In this document: piece by piece, positions 37,707 through 46,517 of the stretch
Numbering within the stretch: the stretch's first letter is position 1
Layout: each line of letters begins with the position of its first letter
NCBI RefSeq assembly: GCF_020991365.1
Contig: NZ_JAJLRA010000014.1
Location: forward strand, 1-64,000
Direction: 5' to 3'
Source: Streptacidiphilus sp. ASG 303
Lineage (GTDB): Bacteria; Actinomycetota; Actinomycetes; Streptomycetales; Streptomycetaceae
Length of the DNA stretch: 64,000 nucleotides
Program-made: the position numbers and the translations under genes
The notes under the pieces: generated by a model
What the model was told of the DNA's origin: nothing
Seen by the model: the letters and a program-made list of their open reading frames with translations, nothing else
Database searches by the model: none

Positions 37707-37892
37707 TCAGGAGCGGCCCCGCCTCAATGAGTCCCTGACGCCCCGGGCGCGCTCACGGGCGTTCCTCGCCGCCCTGCGGATCCCGGCCTTCGCCTGGTCC
37801 GTCCTGCCTTCGGCCTCGAGCCGCTCACTGCCGACGGCCTTTCCGGCGATCTCCTTGATCCTGCCTCTGAACCTGTGCACGGCGAGGCCCAT
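37707..37892 (-). CDS. CsbD-family small stress protein
   Basis: 61 residues. The sequence GRIKEIAGKAVGSERLEAEGRTDQAKAGIRRAARNARER is a clear CsbD-like pattern (KEIAGK, then GR, then QAKAG), a small highly charged helical family induced by general stress in many bacteria with no known biochemistry. Basic C-terminus. ATG 37892 follows GAGGGGAAG. It lies 100 nt downstream of the amphi-Trp gene on the same strand, with a hairpin between, so the two may be co-regulated. Confidence 0.85.
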   Translation of the reverse strand: MGLAVHRFRGRIKEIAGKAVGSERLEAEGRTDQAKAGIRRAARNARERARGVRDSLRRGRS

Positions 37893-37922
37893 GGCGGCTT
37901 CCCCTCTTTCGGATCGGCCCGT

Positions 37923-37940
37923 CCGGCCCCCATGGGCCGG
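37923..37940 (-). terminator. Hairpin between amphi-Trp and CsbD genes
   Basis: CCGGCCC (37923-37929), loop CCAT, GGGCCGG (37934-37940). A 7-bp stem; could terminate the amphi-Trp transcript or act as a partial terminator. Confidence 0.55.
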
Positions 37941-37992
37941 GGGCAGGGTCTCCTCCGGTGCGGCCGGGCGGGTGCCGGACCGCGGACCGGGA

Positions 37993-38367
37993 TCAGGACG
38001 GCTCGGCGGGGCGCTTCGCGGACGTGCTCCCGGGGGTGCCGGGGCCGGCGCGCCCCGACGCGGGATCACGCGGGGAGCCCTTGCGCCGGACCGCCTTCTC
38101 CTCCCTCCCTCCGACGGCCTTGCGCGGCGCCGGGCGAGGGTCCGTGGTCGACCACTCCAGTTCGATCTCCAACTCCACCTTGCCCTCCCCCACCTCGATC
38201 TCGACCTCGCTCTGCAGTTCGCCCGGGACGCGCAGGGTCAGCCGGCCGTGGCCGGTGTCCCACTCGATCTCCCCCTCGCCCTTCAGGGCGTTCGCGAGCG
38301 CCATGAGCCGCTCCGCGGCCTCGAGGCGTGAGACGGGACGCTTCTGCGTGAATTTCAGGTCCTTCAT
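37993..38367 (-). CDS. amphi-Trp domain protein
   Basis: 124 residues from ATG 38367 with GGAGGAAC directly upstream. It begins MKDLKFTQKRPVSRLEAAERLMALANALKGEGEIEWDTGHGRLTLRVPGELQSEVEIEVGEGKVELEIELEW in outline (quoted in parts: KFTQKRPVSRLEAAERL; GELQSEVEIEVGEGKVELEI). This is the small alternating amphipathic strand domain named amphi-Trp, usually an entire protein in archaea and bacteria with unknown function. A basic, Lys/Arg/Pro-rich tail of about 45 residues follows. Neighbour of a CsbD-like protein. Confidence 0.83.
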   Translation of the reverse strand: MKDLKFTQKRPVSRLEAAERLMALANALKGEGEIEWDTGHGRLTLRVPGELQSEVEIEVGEGKVELEIELEWSTTDPRPAPRKAVGGREEKAVRRKGSPRDPASGRAGPGTPGSTSAKRPAEPS

Positions 38368-39198
38368 GTTCCTCCTCCGCTTCGGGCCTCGGGGCGGACG
38401 GCGGCCGAGCCGGGTCCCGGGCCGGGGTTCCTGACCGGCCGCCGGCGGAGTCCGACCGCCTGCGCCGGCGGACGGTGTCCGCCGACGGGCCGGGGAAGAG
38501 AAGAGGAGGCCTCCACCGGGTTTCGGCCGGCGGGCGGGGAAGGCGAGGGGACGGCGCGGCCGGGCCGGTCGGCGCAGACCGGACCGACCGCAGGTCTGCG
38601 TCGCACAGGAGGCCGAGGCCGCGGTCCCGGACGACCGCCCGTCCCCGACCGGAGGGCGGCCCGGGGCTCCCGGGGACGTCTCCCGCGGCGCCGGACGGCG
38701 ACGAGGCCCTGCCCCGGACACGAACCGCACACCGACGGTCCGGCCGTACCCGGTGTCCCGTCCGTATCCAGACTGCGCCGGAGTCGTGCCCGCCGCACTT
38801 CGGGCGTGCCGGGCCGGCCTCCCGGGAGGCCGGCGAGGCCCCGGCTCGGCGGCCGGCCGCCGAGGAAGGAGAGGCGGACGGTGCGGCGCTGCCCGGCGCG
38901 GTTGGTGTCGACCAGCACGACGGACTGCCAGGTGCCCAGGGCCGGGCGGCCCTCCACCACGGGCGGTGCGGCGTGCGGGGGGCCGAGGGTGGAGATGGTG
39001 TCCCGGTCCGTGGTCACCGGGGAGGCGGTCGAGGCGGTCCCGGGCGGCGCGGCGCGTTGCGGTGCGCAGGGACGGCGGGGACGGCGGGGACGGCGGGGAC
39101 GTGACTGCGCGGGGCGGGACGGGCGGGGCGGGACGGGCGGCGGGATCGGTCAGGAATCGAGAAGCGCCGGTCACCGGGCCGCACCTAGCGTGAGGGCC
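38368..39198. other. 831-bp intergenic region containing a yjbQ remnant
   Basis: No intact gene. Besides the yjbQ-like fragment it holds GGGGACGGC triplets (about 39071-39099) and GGGACGGGCGG repeats. TAGCGT (39186-39191) ends 7 nt before the ATG of the VOC gene, probably its -10 on a leaderless transcript. Confidence 0.6.
38861..38993 (-). pseudogene. Decayed 3' fragment of a yjbQ-like gene
   Basis: About 130 bp aligns without gaps to the 3' part of the intact yjbQ gene (46526-46651), with most bases identical. The reverse-strand reading gives GTWQSVVLVDTNRAGQRRTVRLSFLGG, against GTWQSVVLVDTNRDNPRRTVRLSFLGG in the intact copy. The N-terminal two thirds is missing and the stop codon after SFLGG is lost. 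Read as the remnant of an old duplication. Confidence 0.75.
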
Positions 39199-39825
39199 AT
39201 GACCTCCATCGCATCCGTCACCCTCGGCGTGGCCGACCCCGCGGCCGCCGACCGCTTCCACACCGCCGCCTTCGGCCTGGGCACCCGGATAGGCCTGCGG
39301 GCCTCGGAGGAGCCCACCACCGGCTTCCGCGGGTTCACGCTGGCGCTCACGGTGTCCCAGCCGTCCACCGTCGACGGCCTCGTCGACGCCGCCGTCGACG
39401 CAGGCGCCACGCTGCTGAAGCCCGCCGCGAAGTCGCTCTGGGGCTACGGCGGTGTCGTCCGGGCCCCGGACGGGACGATCTGGAAGGTCGCGACCTCGGC
39501 GAAGAAGGACACCGGGCCCGCCACCCGGCGGATCGACGAGGTCGTGCTCCTGCTGGGAGTCGCCGACGTGGCCGCGAGCAGGCGGTTCTACGTCGACCGG
39601 GGCCTTGCCGTGGCGAAGAGCTTCGGCCGCGTGTACACCGAGTTCGCCGCCGGGTCGAGCCCCGTCAAGCTGGCGCTGTACAGGCGCCGCGCCCTGGCCA
39701 AGGACGTCGGCGTCTCCCCCGACGGCACCGGGTCGCACCGGCTCACGATCGGCGGCGACGCCGGGCCCTTCACCGACCCGGACGGGTTCGCCTGGGAGGC
39801 CGCGGCGCCGGCCCCCACGCCCTGA
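39199..39825 (+). CDS. VOC/glyoxalase-like protein, two modules
   Basis: 208 residues from ATG 39199. Two VOC modules: SIASVTLGVADPAAADRFHTAAFGLG to GVVRAPDGTIWKVATS, then IDEVVLLLGVADVAASRRFYVDRGLAVAKSF to GPFTDPDGFAWEAA. The usual metal-binding His at the start of each module is replaced (SVTLGV, EVVLLLGV), so it is more likely a binding or structural member than a metallo-enzyme. TAGCGT 7 nt upstream with only GAGGG near the start suggests leaderless translation. Convergent with the large subtilase gene. Confidence 0.88.
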   Translation: MTSIASVTLGVADPAAADRFHTAAFGLGTRIGLRASEEPTTGFRGFTLALTVSQPSTVDGLVDAAVDAGATLLKPAAKSLWGYGGVVRAPDGTIWKVATSAKKDTGPATRRIDEVVLLLGVADVAASRRFYVDRGLAVAKSFGRVYTEFAAGSSPVKLALYRRRALAKDVGVSPDGTGSHRLTIGGDAGPFTDPDGFAWEAAAPAPTP

Positions 39826-40017
39826 CGCGCCACCGCCGCCCGCCCCGCCCGGTCGCCGGGGCCGTGCCTCCCCCGGCCTCCGGGACGGGGGCACCCGCTC
39901 CGCACGTCGGTCCGGGCGGCACCGGCCCCGTCCGGCACGGTGCACGGCACCGGGGCCGCCCGCAGCCGCGGCATCCCGCGAAGCCCCGGCCCGGCCGTCC
40001 GCCCGGGCGGACGGCGA

Positions 40018-40045
40018 GGGGCGGGGTGCCCGGGCACCCCGCCCC
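40018..40045. terminator. Bidirectional terminator between VOC and subtilase genes
   Basis: A perfect 28-bp palindrome: arms GGGGCGGGGTGCCC (40018-40031) and its complement (40032-40045), forming a 12-bp stem with a CCGG loop. Serves the convergent genes ending at 39825 and 40079. Confidence 0.88.
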
Positions 40046-40078
40046 TGACGGCCGCCGGAGGGCGTGCGGCTCCGGCGG

Positions 40079-43000
40079 TTACCTCAGGCCGAACGCCCGG
40101 ACGACCGTCTGGCTCACGGAGTTGCCCGCGGTGTCCCGGGCCGCCGCCCGCAGCGTCGCCCACCGGGCCCCGGCTGGTGCGTCCAGGCGGCCCTTCCAGT
40201 CGGGACCGGTGCGGCGCAGCCGGACCGGGTGCCAGGTCCTCCCGTCGTCGTAGGAGGCCTCCAGGGTGACGTCCCCGATCCGGCCCGTGCCGGTGGCGCC
40301 CGGCAGGTGCGACGGGGTGACCGTCAGTGCGGTGTGCCGGCGGGCCCGCCCCGCCAGGTCGGTCGCCACCGCGTAGTCCAGCTGCACCAGGGAGAGCGGC
40401 ACCTGTGTGGTGTAGTCGCGGAACGCCGAGGTGAACGCCCACTCGGTGTGCGTGCGCGTGGAGTAGGGCCGGTTCGGCAGGTCACGCGTGGCGTCCACCA
40501 CCATCCGGTACGGCAGCGGGTCCGGTGACACGTCGGCGAAGACGTAGTAGCCGCCCTCGGCGACCAGCCGGTCGCCCTGGTAGAGCGAGGTCTGCTGGGT
40601 CGTCCCGCCGTCGAAGACGATGCCGGTGTGGCCCTCCGAGTCGCCCCAGACCGGCATGGCGTAGACCCCGATGATGTCGCCGATCCGCGAGGGCGGGGTC
40701 GCCATGGCGCTGTCGCTCAGCAGCCGGGGGTGCTGCACGGGGGCGAGCCAGGCCTCCGCGGTGGTGCTGCGGGGCCGGTACGAGAGCGAGCGGCCGGTCT
40801 CGGTGAGGTCCGGGACGGCCACCTGGGTGACCCACTCGACGCCGGGAGCGGCGGTGAGCCAGACCGTGTACGCGCCCTGCGCCCGGACCTGGGTGGTCGC
40901 GGCGCCCATCGCCCACGAGAGGTCGGTGGACAGGTCGTAGCGGACGTCCACGGCCTCTCCCGGGCCGGTGTCGCGCACCGACTCGTCGATCCGGGCCAGC
41001 TCGCCCGGGCCGGGGCGGTAGCCCGGGTCGGCGGGGATCGCGCCGTCGTGGTGCCGCACGAGGTCGTAGAGGTAGTGCGGATAGGGGTGGGCGGACAGCT
41101 CGAGCCCCGTCAGGCCGTGGCGGATCCGGCGGAGCAGCCGTGCGCCGTCGTCGGTGTCCAGCGAGGCCACCGGCAGCGACGGGGCCTGCTCCATGGGGAG
41201 GTCGGCCCAGGCGTCCAGCGGGCCGTAGCCGTCGTTCAGGATCAGCAGCAGCCGTGCGCCCGCCCTGGCGGCCGCGGCGGCCTGCTCGGTCGCGGCCACC
41301 GTGCCACTGCGGCGGACGACCGCGATCCCGCCCCGGACCCGGATCCCGGCGAACTCGGCCGCCGAGCCGTCCCCGGCCCAGGCCAGCGGGTACCTGCCGG
41401 TGCCCTCGGCGGGCTTGGGGGAGAGGCTCTGCAGGTGCACGCTGCCGTAGCCCTCCCCGCCGGCCGAGACGGTGAGCGGGGGCTGCACAAGGCGCCAGCG
41501 GGTGGCGAAGGTGTACGAGCCCTGGGTCACCCTGCGCGTCGGGGTGGCCCAGAGGCTGTCGAACAGCCAGGGTTCGAGCTGGTAGCTGTCGACGAAGCGG
41601 TGCAGCGTGCCGTAGGAGCGGTACTGGTCGACCCGGAGGAAGCTCTGGGTGCCGGCCCGCGGGGTGACGGCGCGGACCCTGCGCAGCGCGGAGGCGTCGA
41701 GGACCAGTGTCCGGTCCTGGTCGGCGACCACCTCGGGGGCGCTGAGCACCGCGCGGCTGAGCGAGTGGGGGCTGTCGAGGCCCCGGACGTCGGCGTACAT
41801 CCAGGCCGCGTAGGTGCTCGGACGCAGGGTCAGGTCCACCGTGCCGGACGCGTCGATCTGGACGACCCTCGGGAGCGTGTCCCGGGCGACGTCCTTCAGC
41901 ACCAGGATGCCGGGCAGGGCGGAGCCGTCGCGGTCCTGGGCCCGGACGGAGAGGGTGATGCGCCGGCTCTGCCTGTTGACGCCCACCAGCGTCCGGGCGC
42001 GCACCGCGCCGTCCGGGCCGGAGGCGGTGAGCGCGGCGCTGTAGCCGGTGTCGTCGTCCGCCGCGTCGAGGTGGCTCACCACGCCCACCGTGGCGGTGCC
42101 GTGGGCGGGTACGGTCACCCGGGGAGAGGTCAGCGTGAGGAGCCCGGCGGGCACGCCCGGGGCCTGCAGCGCCAGGTCCAGGGTGACCGCACCGGAGCCG
42201 GTGTTGGTGTACGTGACGTCCTTGCGGACGGTCTGCCCCGCGGAGTACGGCCAGTGCGCCGAGGCGAACGCCGTCGCGGTGGCGAACACGTCGGCCTGCA
42301 CGGCCGACGCGACGTCCAGCCGCCCGCTCCCGCCCGCGTACGGGCTGTACTGCGGGGTGGCCCTGGCGGTGCTGACCAGGGCGTCCTTCAGCTGCGGGCC
42401 CGTCCAGTCCGGGTGCTCGGCGGCCAGCAGGGCGGCGGCGCCGGCGACATGGGGCGTCGCCATCGAGGTGCCGCTCAGGGTGAGGTAGGAGCCCTCGCCC
42501 ATCGGGGCGTACTGCGACCGGGCCGCGGTCACGGCGACACCGGGGGCGGTGATCTCGGGCTTGAGACCGTTGTCGCCCCGGCGCGGGCCGCGGCTGGAGA
42601 AGCCCGCCAGCCGGTCGGAGGTGTCCACCGCGCCGACCGTGAGCGCGGCGTCCGCGGTCCCGGGCGAGCCCACGCTGAACGGGGCCGGGCCCGCGTTGCC
42701 GGCGGCGATGACGAAGAGCGCCCCGGTCTCCGCGCTGAGCCGGTCGACCGCCTGGACCAGCGGGTCGGCGCCCTCACCGGGATCGCCGCCCAGGCTCATG
42801 CTGATGACCCTGGCGTGCTGCTCCCGGGCGGCCCACTCCATGCCGGCCACGATCCACGAGTCCTGGCCGGTGCCGTTGTCGTCGAGCACCTTGCCGATGT
42901 GCAGCCGGGCACCGGGGGCGACGCCCCGCTCCCTGCCGGCCGAGGCGGCGCCGGTGCCGGCGACGGTCGAGGCGACGTGGGTGCCGTGGCCCACCCGGTC

Positions 43001-43831
43001 GGTGGTGTCCTCACCGGGGACGAAGCTGGCCTCGGCGGCGATCCGCCCCGAGAAGTCCGGGTGGGCGTCGTCGATGCCGGTGTCGAGGACCGCGACGTCC
43101 ACGTTCTGGCCGGTGTTCCCGGACGCCCAGACCGCGGGGGCGCCGATCTGCGCGGTGGTGTCGGACAGCAGCGCCCTGGCCTTGCCGTCCAGCCAGACCT
43201 TGGCGATGCCGGAGGACAGGACGGGGGCGGCGGTGCGGCGGCCCGCTGCGGCGTTCCGGCCGCCGGTCAGGGCGCCCCAGAAGTCCGCCGCCCGGGAGCG
43301 GCTCTCGGCCAGGGCCGCGCCCTGGATGCTGCTCAGCGTCCGGGTCCGGCGCGCCCCCTGCGGCACCGCCTGGCTGCGCGACCGGGCCGCAGCGTCGGTG
43401 TAGGTGACGATCAGCGGAAGCTGGTCGGTGTGCGCGTCGTCGTAGCCGGACTCGATGAGGCCGGTGACGTCGAAGAGGCGCTCGTCGAGCGCTCCGGAGG
43501 CGAGGTAGGGCAGCGCCGAGTCCGGATAGACATAGGTGCTCCGGCCCACCGTCATCACGTGGGCGCCCGCCGGGCCGCCGCCGGGGGCGTCCACCGTCGT
43601 GGTGGCGTGCCCGTCCGGGGTCCGGGTCACGGTGACCCGGTCGCCCGTGATCAGGGTGACCGTGTGCGGGGCCGCGTCGCGCCGTGCGGTCGCCGCGGCG
43701 GAGGGCGGGGGGGACGAGCCGGGGGGCGGCGGCTGTGCCGCGCCGGCGGTGGCCGGCGTGATCGCGGCCAGGACCGCGAGGGCGGCACCGACGGCCGTCA
43801 GCGCCGGCCTGGAGGGGCGGGGAAGTGGCAA
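40079..43831 (-). CDS. Large secreted S8 subtilisin-like protease
   Basis: 1250 residues. A signal peptide (RPALTAVGAALAVLAAITPATAGAA) is followed by a prodomain rich in Thr/Val. The catalytic domain has D250 (VAVLDTGIDDAHPDFSG), H282 (VGHGTHVAST) and S456 (LSGTSMATPHVAGAAALL), with N at VIAAGNAG as oxyanion residue. Beyond residue 530 are several beta-sandwich modules and a PA-like insert (GIAVVRRSGTVAATEQAAAAARAGARLLLI). The C-terminus resembles Ig-like repeats. TAA stop. Likely a secreted nutrient-acquiring or developmental protease. Monocistronic, with a 28-bp palindrome downstream. Confidence 0.95.
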   Translation of the reverse strand: MPLPRPSRPALTAVGAALAVLAAITPATAGAAQPPPPGSSPPPSAAATARRDAAPHTVTLITGDRVTVTRTPDGHATTTVDAPGGGPAGAHVMTVGRSTYVYPDSALPYLASGALDERLFDVTGLIESGYDDAHTDQLPLIVTYTDAAARSRSQAVPQGARRTRTLSSIQGAALAESRSRAADFWGALTGGRNAAAGRRTAAPVLSSGIAKVWLDGKARALLSDTTAQIGAPAVWASGNTGQNVDVAVLDTGIDDAHPDFSGRIAAEASFVPGEDTTDRVGHGTHVASTVAGTGAASAGRERGVAPGARLHIGKVLDDNGTGQDSWIVAGMEWAAREQHARVISMSLGGDPGEGADPLVQAVDRLSAETGALFVIAAGNAGPAPFSVGSPGTADAALTVGAVDTSDRLAGFSSRGPRRGDNGLKPEITAPGVAVTAARSQYAPMGEGSYLTLSGTSMATPHVAGAAALLAAEHPDWTGPQLKDALVSTARATPQYSPYAGGSGRLDVASAVQADVFATATAFASAHWPYSAGQTVRKDVTYTNTGSGAVTLDLALQAPGVPAGLLTLTSPRVTVPAHGTATVGVVSHLDAADDDTGYSAALTASGPDGAVRARTLVGVNRQSRRITLSVRAQDRDGSALPGILVLKDVARDTLPRVVQIDASGTVDLTLRPSTYAAWMYADVRGLDSPHSLSRAVLSAPEVVADQDRTLVLDASALRRVRAVTPRAGTQSFLRVDQYRSYGTLHRFVDSYQLEPWLFDSLWATPTRRVTQGSYTFATRWRLVQPPLTVSAGGEGYGSVHLQSLSPKPAEGTGRYPLAWAGDGSAAEFAGIRVRGGIAVVRRSGTVAATEQAAAAARAGARLLLILNDGYGPLDAWADLPMEQAPSLPVASLDTDDGARLLRRIRHGLTGLELSAHPYPHYLYDLVRHHDGAIPADPGYRPGPGELARIDESVRDTGPGEAVDVRYDLSTDLSWAMGAATTQVRAQGAYTVWLTAAPGVEWVTQVAVPDLTETGRSLSYRPRSTTAEAWLAPVQHPRLLSDSAMATPPSRIGDIIGVYAMPVWGDSEGHTGIVFDGGTTQQTSLYQGDRLVAEGGYYVFADVSPDPLPYRMVVDATRDLPNRPYSTRTHTEWAFTSAFRDYTTQVPLSLVQLDYAVATDLAGRARRHTALTVTPSHLPGATGTGRIGDVTLEASYDDGRTWHPVRLRRTGPDWKGRLDAPAGARWATLRAAARDTAGNSVSQTVVRAFGLR

Positions 43832-44249
43832 GGGGGGCCCTTCGTCGGCGGTGCCGGCGGGGAGGGCCGTTCCTCCGGGAGCGCCGGCACATGATCGCGC
43901 GTCAGTCTGTGCCGGGCCCCGCTGGTGCGGGAAGGGACGGTGAGGAGCGGACGGAAAGTGTGCCCGAAAGCCCCTCGCCGGTGCGGCGTTCCGGCCCGAG
44001 GGGCACCGTGCACCCGCGCTCCGGGACCGCCGGCGGCGCGCCGTGGACCGGGGTCCGGGGACGCGGGCGCACCCGGTCGTGGTGCGGGGCGTGGCGGCTG
44101 GAGCCGTCCCGCGCCGGGCGGGCCGGGGCGACGGCGGCCCGTCCGCCGGGTCGGCGGTCCGCCACGGCGTCGGCGGTCCGGGGCGCGGGTGCCGTGGCGG
44201 AACGCCTCACCTGAGGATCGTCGTCACGCGGTCGGGCCGGGGTGCCGGA
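43832..44249 (-). other. Gene-free upstream region of the large subtilase
   Basis: 418 bp. No coding potential that I trust. A somewhat lower-GC stretch near 43890-43975 probably carries the protease promoter. TCGGCGGTCCG occurs twice near 44152-44181. Confidence 0.45.
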
Positions 44250-45749
44250 TCACGAGGCCGGACCTGCGGCCGGTTCGGGCCGCCGGCCGGGCCTGCGCGC
44301 GCTCGCGGGCCCCGGTGCCGCGGGCGGGCGGGGCGCCGGGTGCCGCCGGAGCAGGACCGTCGCGGCCGACAGCGCCAGGAGGAGCAGCCCCGCTCCGACG
44401 GCGAAGGCGAGGTGGTAGCCCCCGGTGAGCGCGCCGGGACGGGAGCCGCCCTGGCGTACGAGGGCGTCGGTGCGGGTGGCCGCCAGGGCGGACAGCAGTG
44501 CCACGCCGAGCGCCGAGCCGATCTGCTGGGTGGTGTTGAACAGGCCCGAGACGAGTCCGGCCTCCCCGGCGTCGGCGCCGGACATGCCCAGTGCGGTGAG
44601 CGCGGGCATCGCCAGGCCGAACCCGGCGACGAGCAGCATGGAGGGCAGCACGTCACGGACGTAGTCGGCGTGCACGGGCAGCCTGGCGAGCAGGGCGAGC
44701 GCACCGGTCAGCAGGACGAGCCCGGCACGCAGCACGGCACGCTCCCCGTGCCGGGCGATCAGCCGGGCCGAGGCGCCCAGCGAGACGGCGCCGATGGCGA
44801 GGGCGGCGGGCAGCATCGCCAGTCCGGTGCGGGTCGCGTCGTAGCCGAGGACGTTCTGCAGGTAGAGCGCCACCAGGACCTGGAAGGCGAACAGGGCCGC
44901 GACCAGGAGGAGTTGGACGAGGTTGGCGCCGGCCACGGCGCGCGGACGCAGCACGCGCAGCGGGAGCAGGGGGGTACGGGCGCGGGACTGGCGCAGGAGG
45001 AAGGCCGCGACCAGGGCCGCGCCCGCGAGGACCGGGACGAGCGTGCGTGGCGCAGCCCACCCGTACGTCGCGGCGCCGACGATGCCGTACAGCGCGGCCA
45101 TGAGGCCCGCGGTGATCAGGAGCGCGCCCCACAGGTCGGCCCCGGCGCGGAGCCCGAGCCCGCGGTCGGCGGGGAGCGCGGGCCCCGCCAGGGCGAGGAC
45201 GGCGGCGCCGACGGGCAGGTTGACCAGGAAGACCCAGTGCCAGTCCAGCACGTCGGTGAGCACCCCGCCGAGCACCTGTCCCGCCGAGGCCCCGGCGGCG
45301 CCGGTGAAGCCGAAGACCGCGAGGGCGCGGGCCCGTTCGCGGCCCTCGGGGTGGAGGGCGGCGAGGATGCCGAGGCCCACGGCCGCCGTCATGGCGCTGC
45401 CCGCCCCCTGCAGGAGGCGGGCAGCGATCAGGACGGCGGGTCCCGCGGCGAGGCCGGCCAGCAGCGAGGCGGCGGTGAAGACGGCCGTGCCGGCGACGAA
45501 CACCCGTGTGCGGCCGAGGAGGTCGCCGAGCCGGCCGGCGAGCAGCAGCAGGCTGCCGAAGACGACGAGGTAGGCGTTGACGACCCAGGTCAGGCCCTCG
45601 GGGCCGAGGCCGAGGTCGCGCTGGACGGCCGGCATGGCCACGGTGACGACGGAACCGTCCAGCACCGTCATCAGCGTGCTCGCGGCGATGACGCCGAGCG
45701 CGAGGCCGCGGCGCGGTGGACGGGGGGATCCGGAAGGGGGCAGAGGCAC
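44250..45749 (-). CDS. MFS drug-efflux transporter, 14-TMS DHA2 family
   Basis: 499 residues from GTG 45749 with AGGAGGGG upstream. Fourteen predicted hydrophobic segments. Motif LDGSVVTVAMPAVQRDLGL in helix 1, motif A GRLGDLLGRTRVFV, and the family motif C region GFTGAAGASAGQVLGGVLTD identify an EmrB/QacA-type drug:H+ antiporter. Divergent from a MarR regulator across an inverted repeat, the standard arrangement for a repressible efflux pump. The substrate is unknown. Confidence 0.95.
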   Translation of the reverse strand: MPLPPSGSPRPPRRGLALGVIAASTLMTVLDGSVVTVAMPAVQRDLGLGPEGLTWVVNAYLVVFGSLLLLAGRLGDLLGRTRVFVAGTAVFTAASLLAGLAAGPAVLIAARLLQGAGSAMTAAVGLGILAALHPEGRERARALAVFGFTGAAGASAGQVLGGVLTDVLDWHWVFLVNLPVGAAVLALAGPALPADRGLGLRAGADLWGALLITAGLMAALYGIVGAATYGWAAPRTLVPVLAGAALVAAFLLRQSRARTPLLPLRVLRPRAVAGANLVQLLLVAALFAFQVLVALYLQNVLGYDATRTGLAMLPAALAIGAVSLGASARLIARHGERAVLRAGLVLLTGALALLARLPVHADYVRDVLPSMLLVAGFGLAMPALTALGMSGADAGEAGLVSGLFNTTQQIGSALGVALLSALAATRTDALVRQGGSRPGALTGGYHLAFAVGAGLLLLALSAATVLLRRHPAPRPPAAPGPASARRPGRRPEPAAGPAS

Positions 45750-45810
45750 GGCGGCCCCTCCTGTCGCAGCGTGTGCGGGCGGCGCGCCGGGCGGCGCGAC
45801 AGAAGGACCG

Positions 45811-45871
45811 TAGCAGATAGTCCCGTTGCAGACTATATTTTTCGGATGCAGTTGTGGACTACGCTGGACCC
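45811..45871. promoter_or_regulatory. MarR operator and divergent promoter
   Basis: An AT-rich island with inverted repeat ATAGTC (45817-45822) and GACTAT (45831-45836), 8-nt spacer, nested in GCAGATAGTC and GCAGACTATA. TACGCT (45860-45865) ends 6 nt before the MarR ATG. Probable MarR autoregulatory site; the assignment is inference from position. Confidence 0.65.
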
Positions 45872-46366
45872 ATGACCGCCATGTCGCCGTCGCCCGACCG
45901 CACCCAGCCGGACCTGTCGTACCTCCTGGACCACACCGGACACGTGCTGCGCACCCGGATGGCGGCGGAGCTCGCCGAGATCGGGCTCACCGCACGCATG
46001 CACTGCGTGCTCGTGCACGCGCTGGAGGAAGAGCGCACCCAGGCCCAGCTCGCCGAGATCGGCGACATGGACAAGACCACGATGGTGGTGACCGTCGACG
46101 CCCTCGAGCAGGCAGGGCTCGCCGAGCGCCGCCCCTCCGCCACCGACCGGCGGGCCCGGATCATCGCGGTCACGGAGGAGGGCGCGCGCGTCGCGGAGCG
46201 CAGCCGGCGGATCGTGGACGCGGTCCACGAACAGGCCCTCGCCGCCCTTCCGGAGAAGGACCGCGCCACGTTCCTGCGCGCCCTGACCAGCCTGGCCACC
46301 GGCCACCTGGGGACCCCCTCCCCCGCCCCCGCGGGCACGGCACGGCGGGCCCGCCAGCGCAGTTAG
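45872..46366 (+). CDS. MarR-family transcriptional regulator
   Basis: 164 residues from ATG 45872, TAG stop. A MarR winged helix occupies about residues 30-120: LTARMHCVLVHALEEERTQAQLAEIGDMDKTTMVVTVDALEQAGLAERRPSATDRRARIIAVTEEG in outline (key parts QAQLAEIGDMDKTTMVVTVD and ERRPSATDRRARI). Flanking helices form the dimer interface. No Shine-Dalgarno; TACGCT 6 nt upstream suggests leaderless expression. Expected to repress itself and the divergent MFS pump until a ligand binds. An upstream in-frame ATG at 45854 would precede the -10 and is less likely. Confidence 0.93.
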   Translation: MTAMSPSPDRTQPDLSYLLDHTGHVLRTRMAAELAEIGLTARMHCVLVHALEEERTQAQLAEIGDMDKTTMVVTVDALEQAGLAERRPSATDRRARIIAVTEEGARVAERSRRIVDAVHEQALAALPEKDRATFLRALTSLATGHLGTPSPAPAGTARRARQRS

Positions 46367-46401
46367 CCCGCGGCGCCGGCCGCGACCCGTCCCACGGGAG
46401 G

Positions 46402-46420
46402 CCGGGCGTCGCGCGCCCGG
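46402..46420. terminator. Terminator between marR-like and yjbQ genes
   Basis: CCGGGCG (46402-46408), loop TCGCG, CGCCCGG (46414-46420). A perfect 7-bp stem between two convergent genes. Confidence 0.7.
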
Positions 46421-46517
46421 ACACGGGCGCACCGCAGCCCCTCCCCGTGTCCGCGGGGCACCCGGAGCCCGCCGGACCGCACAGCAGGGCCGGGCCGGCG
46501 GCGCGGCGGTCGGCCGG

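Noticed and set aside
38364-39017. 217-residue minus-strand frame containing the yjbQ-like segment
   Set aside because: Only about 45 residues match YjbQ; the rest is unrelated filler after loss of the stop, so I call a pseudogene fragment rather than a gene.
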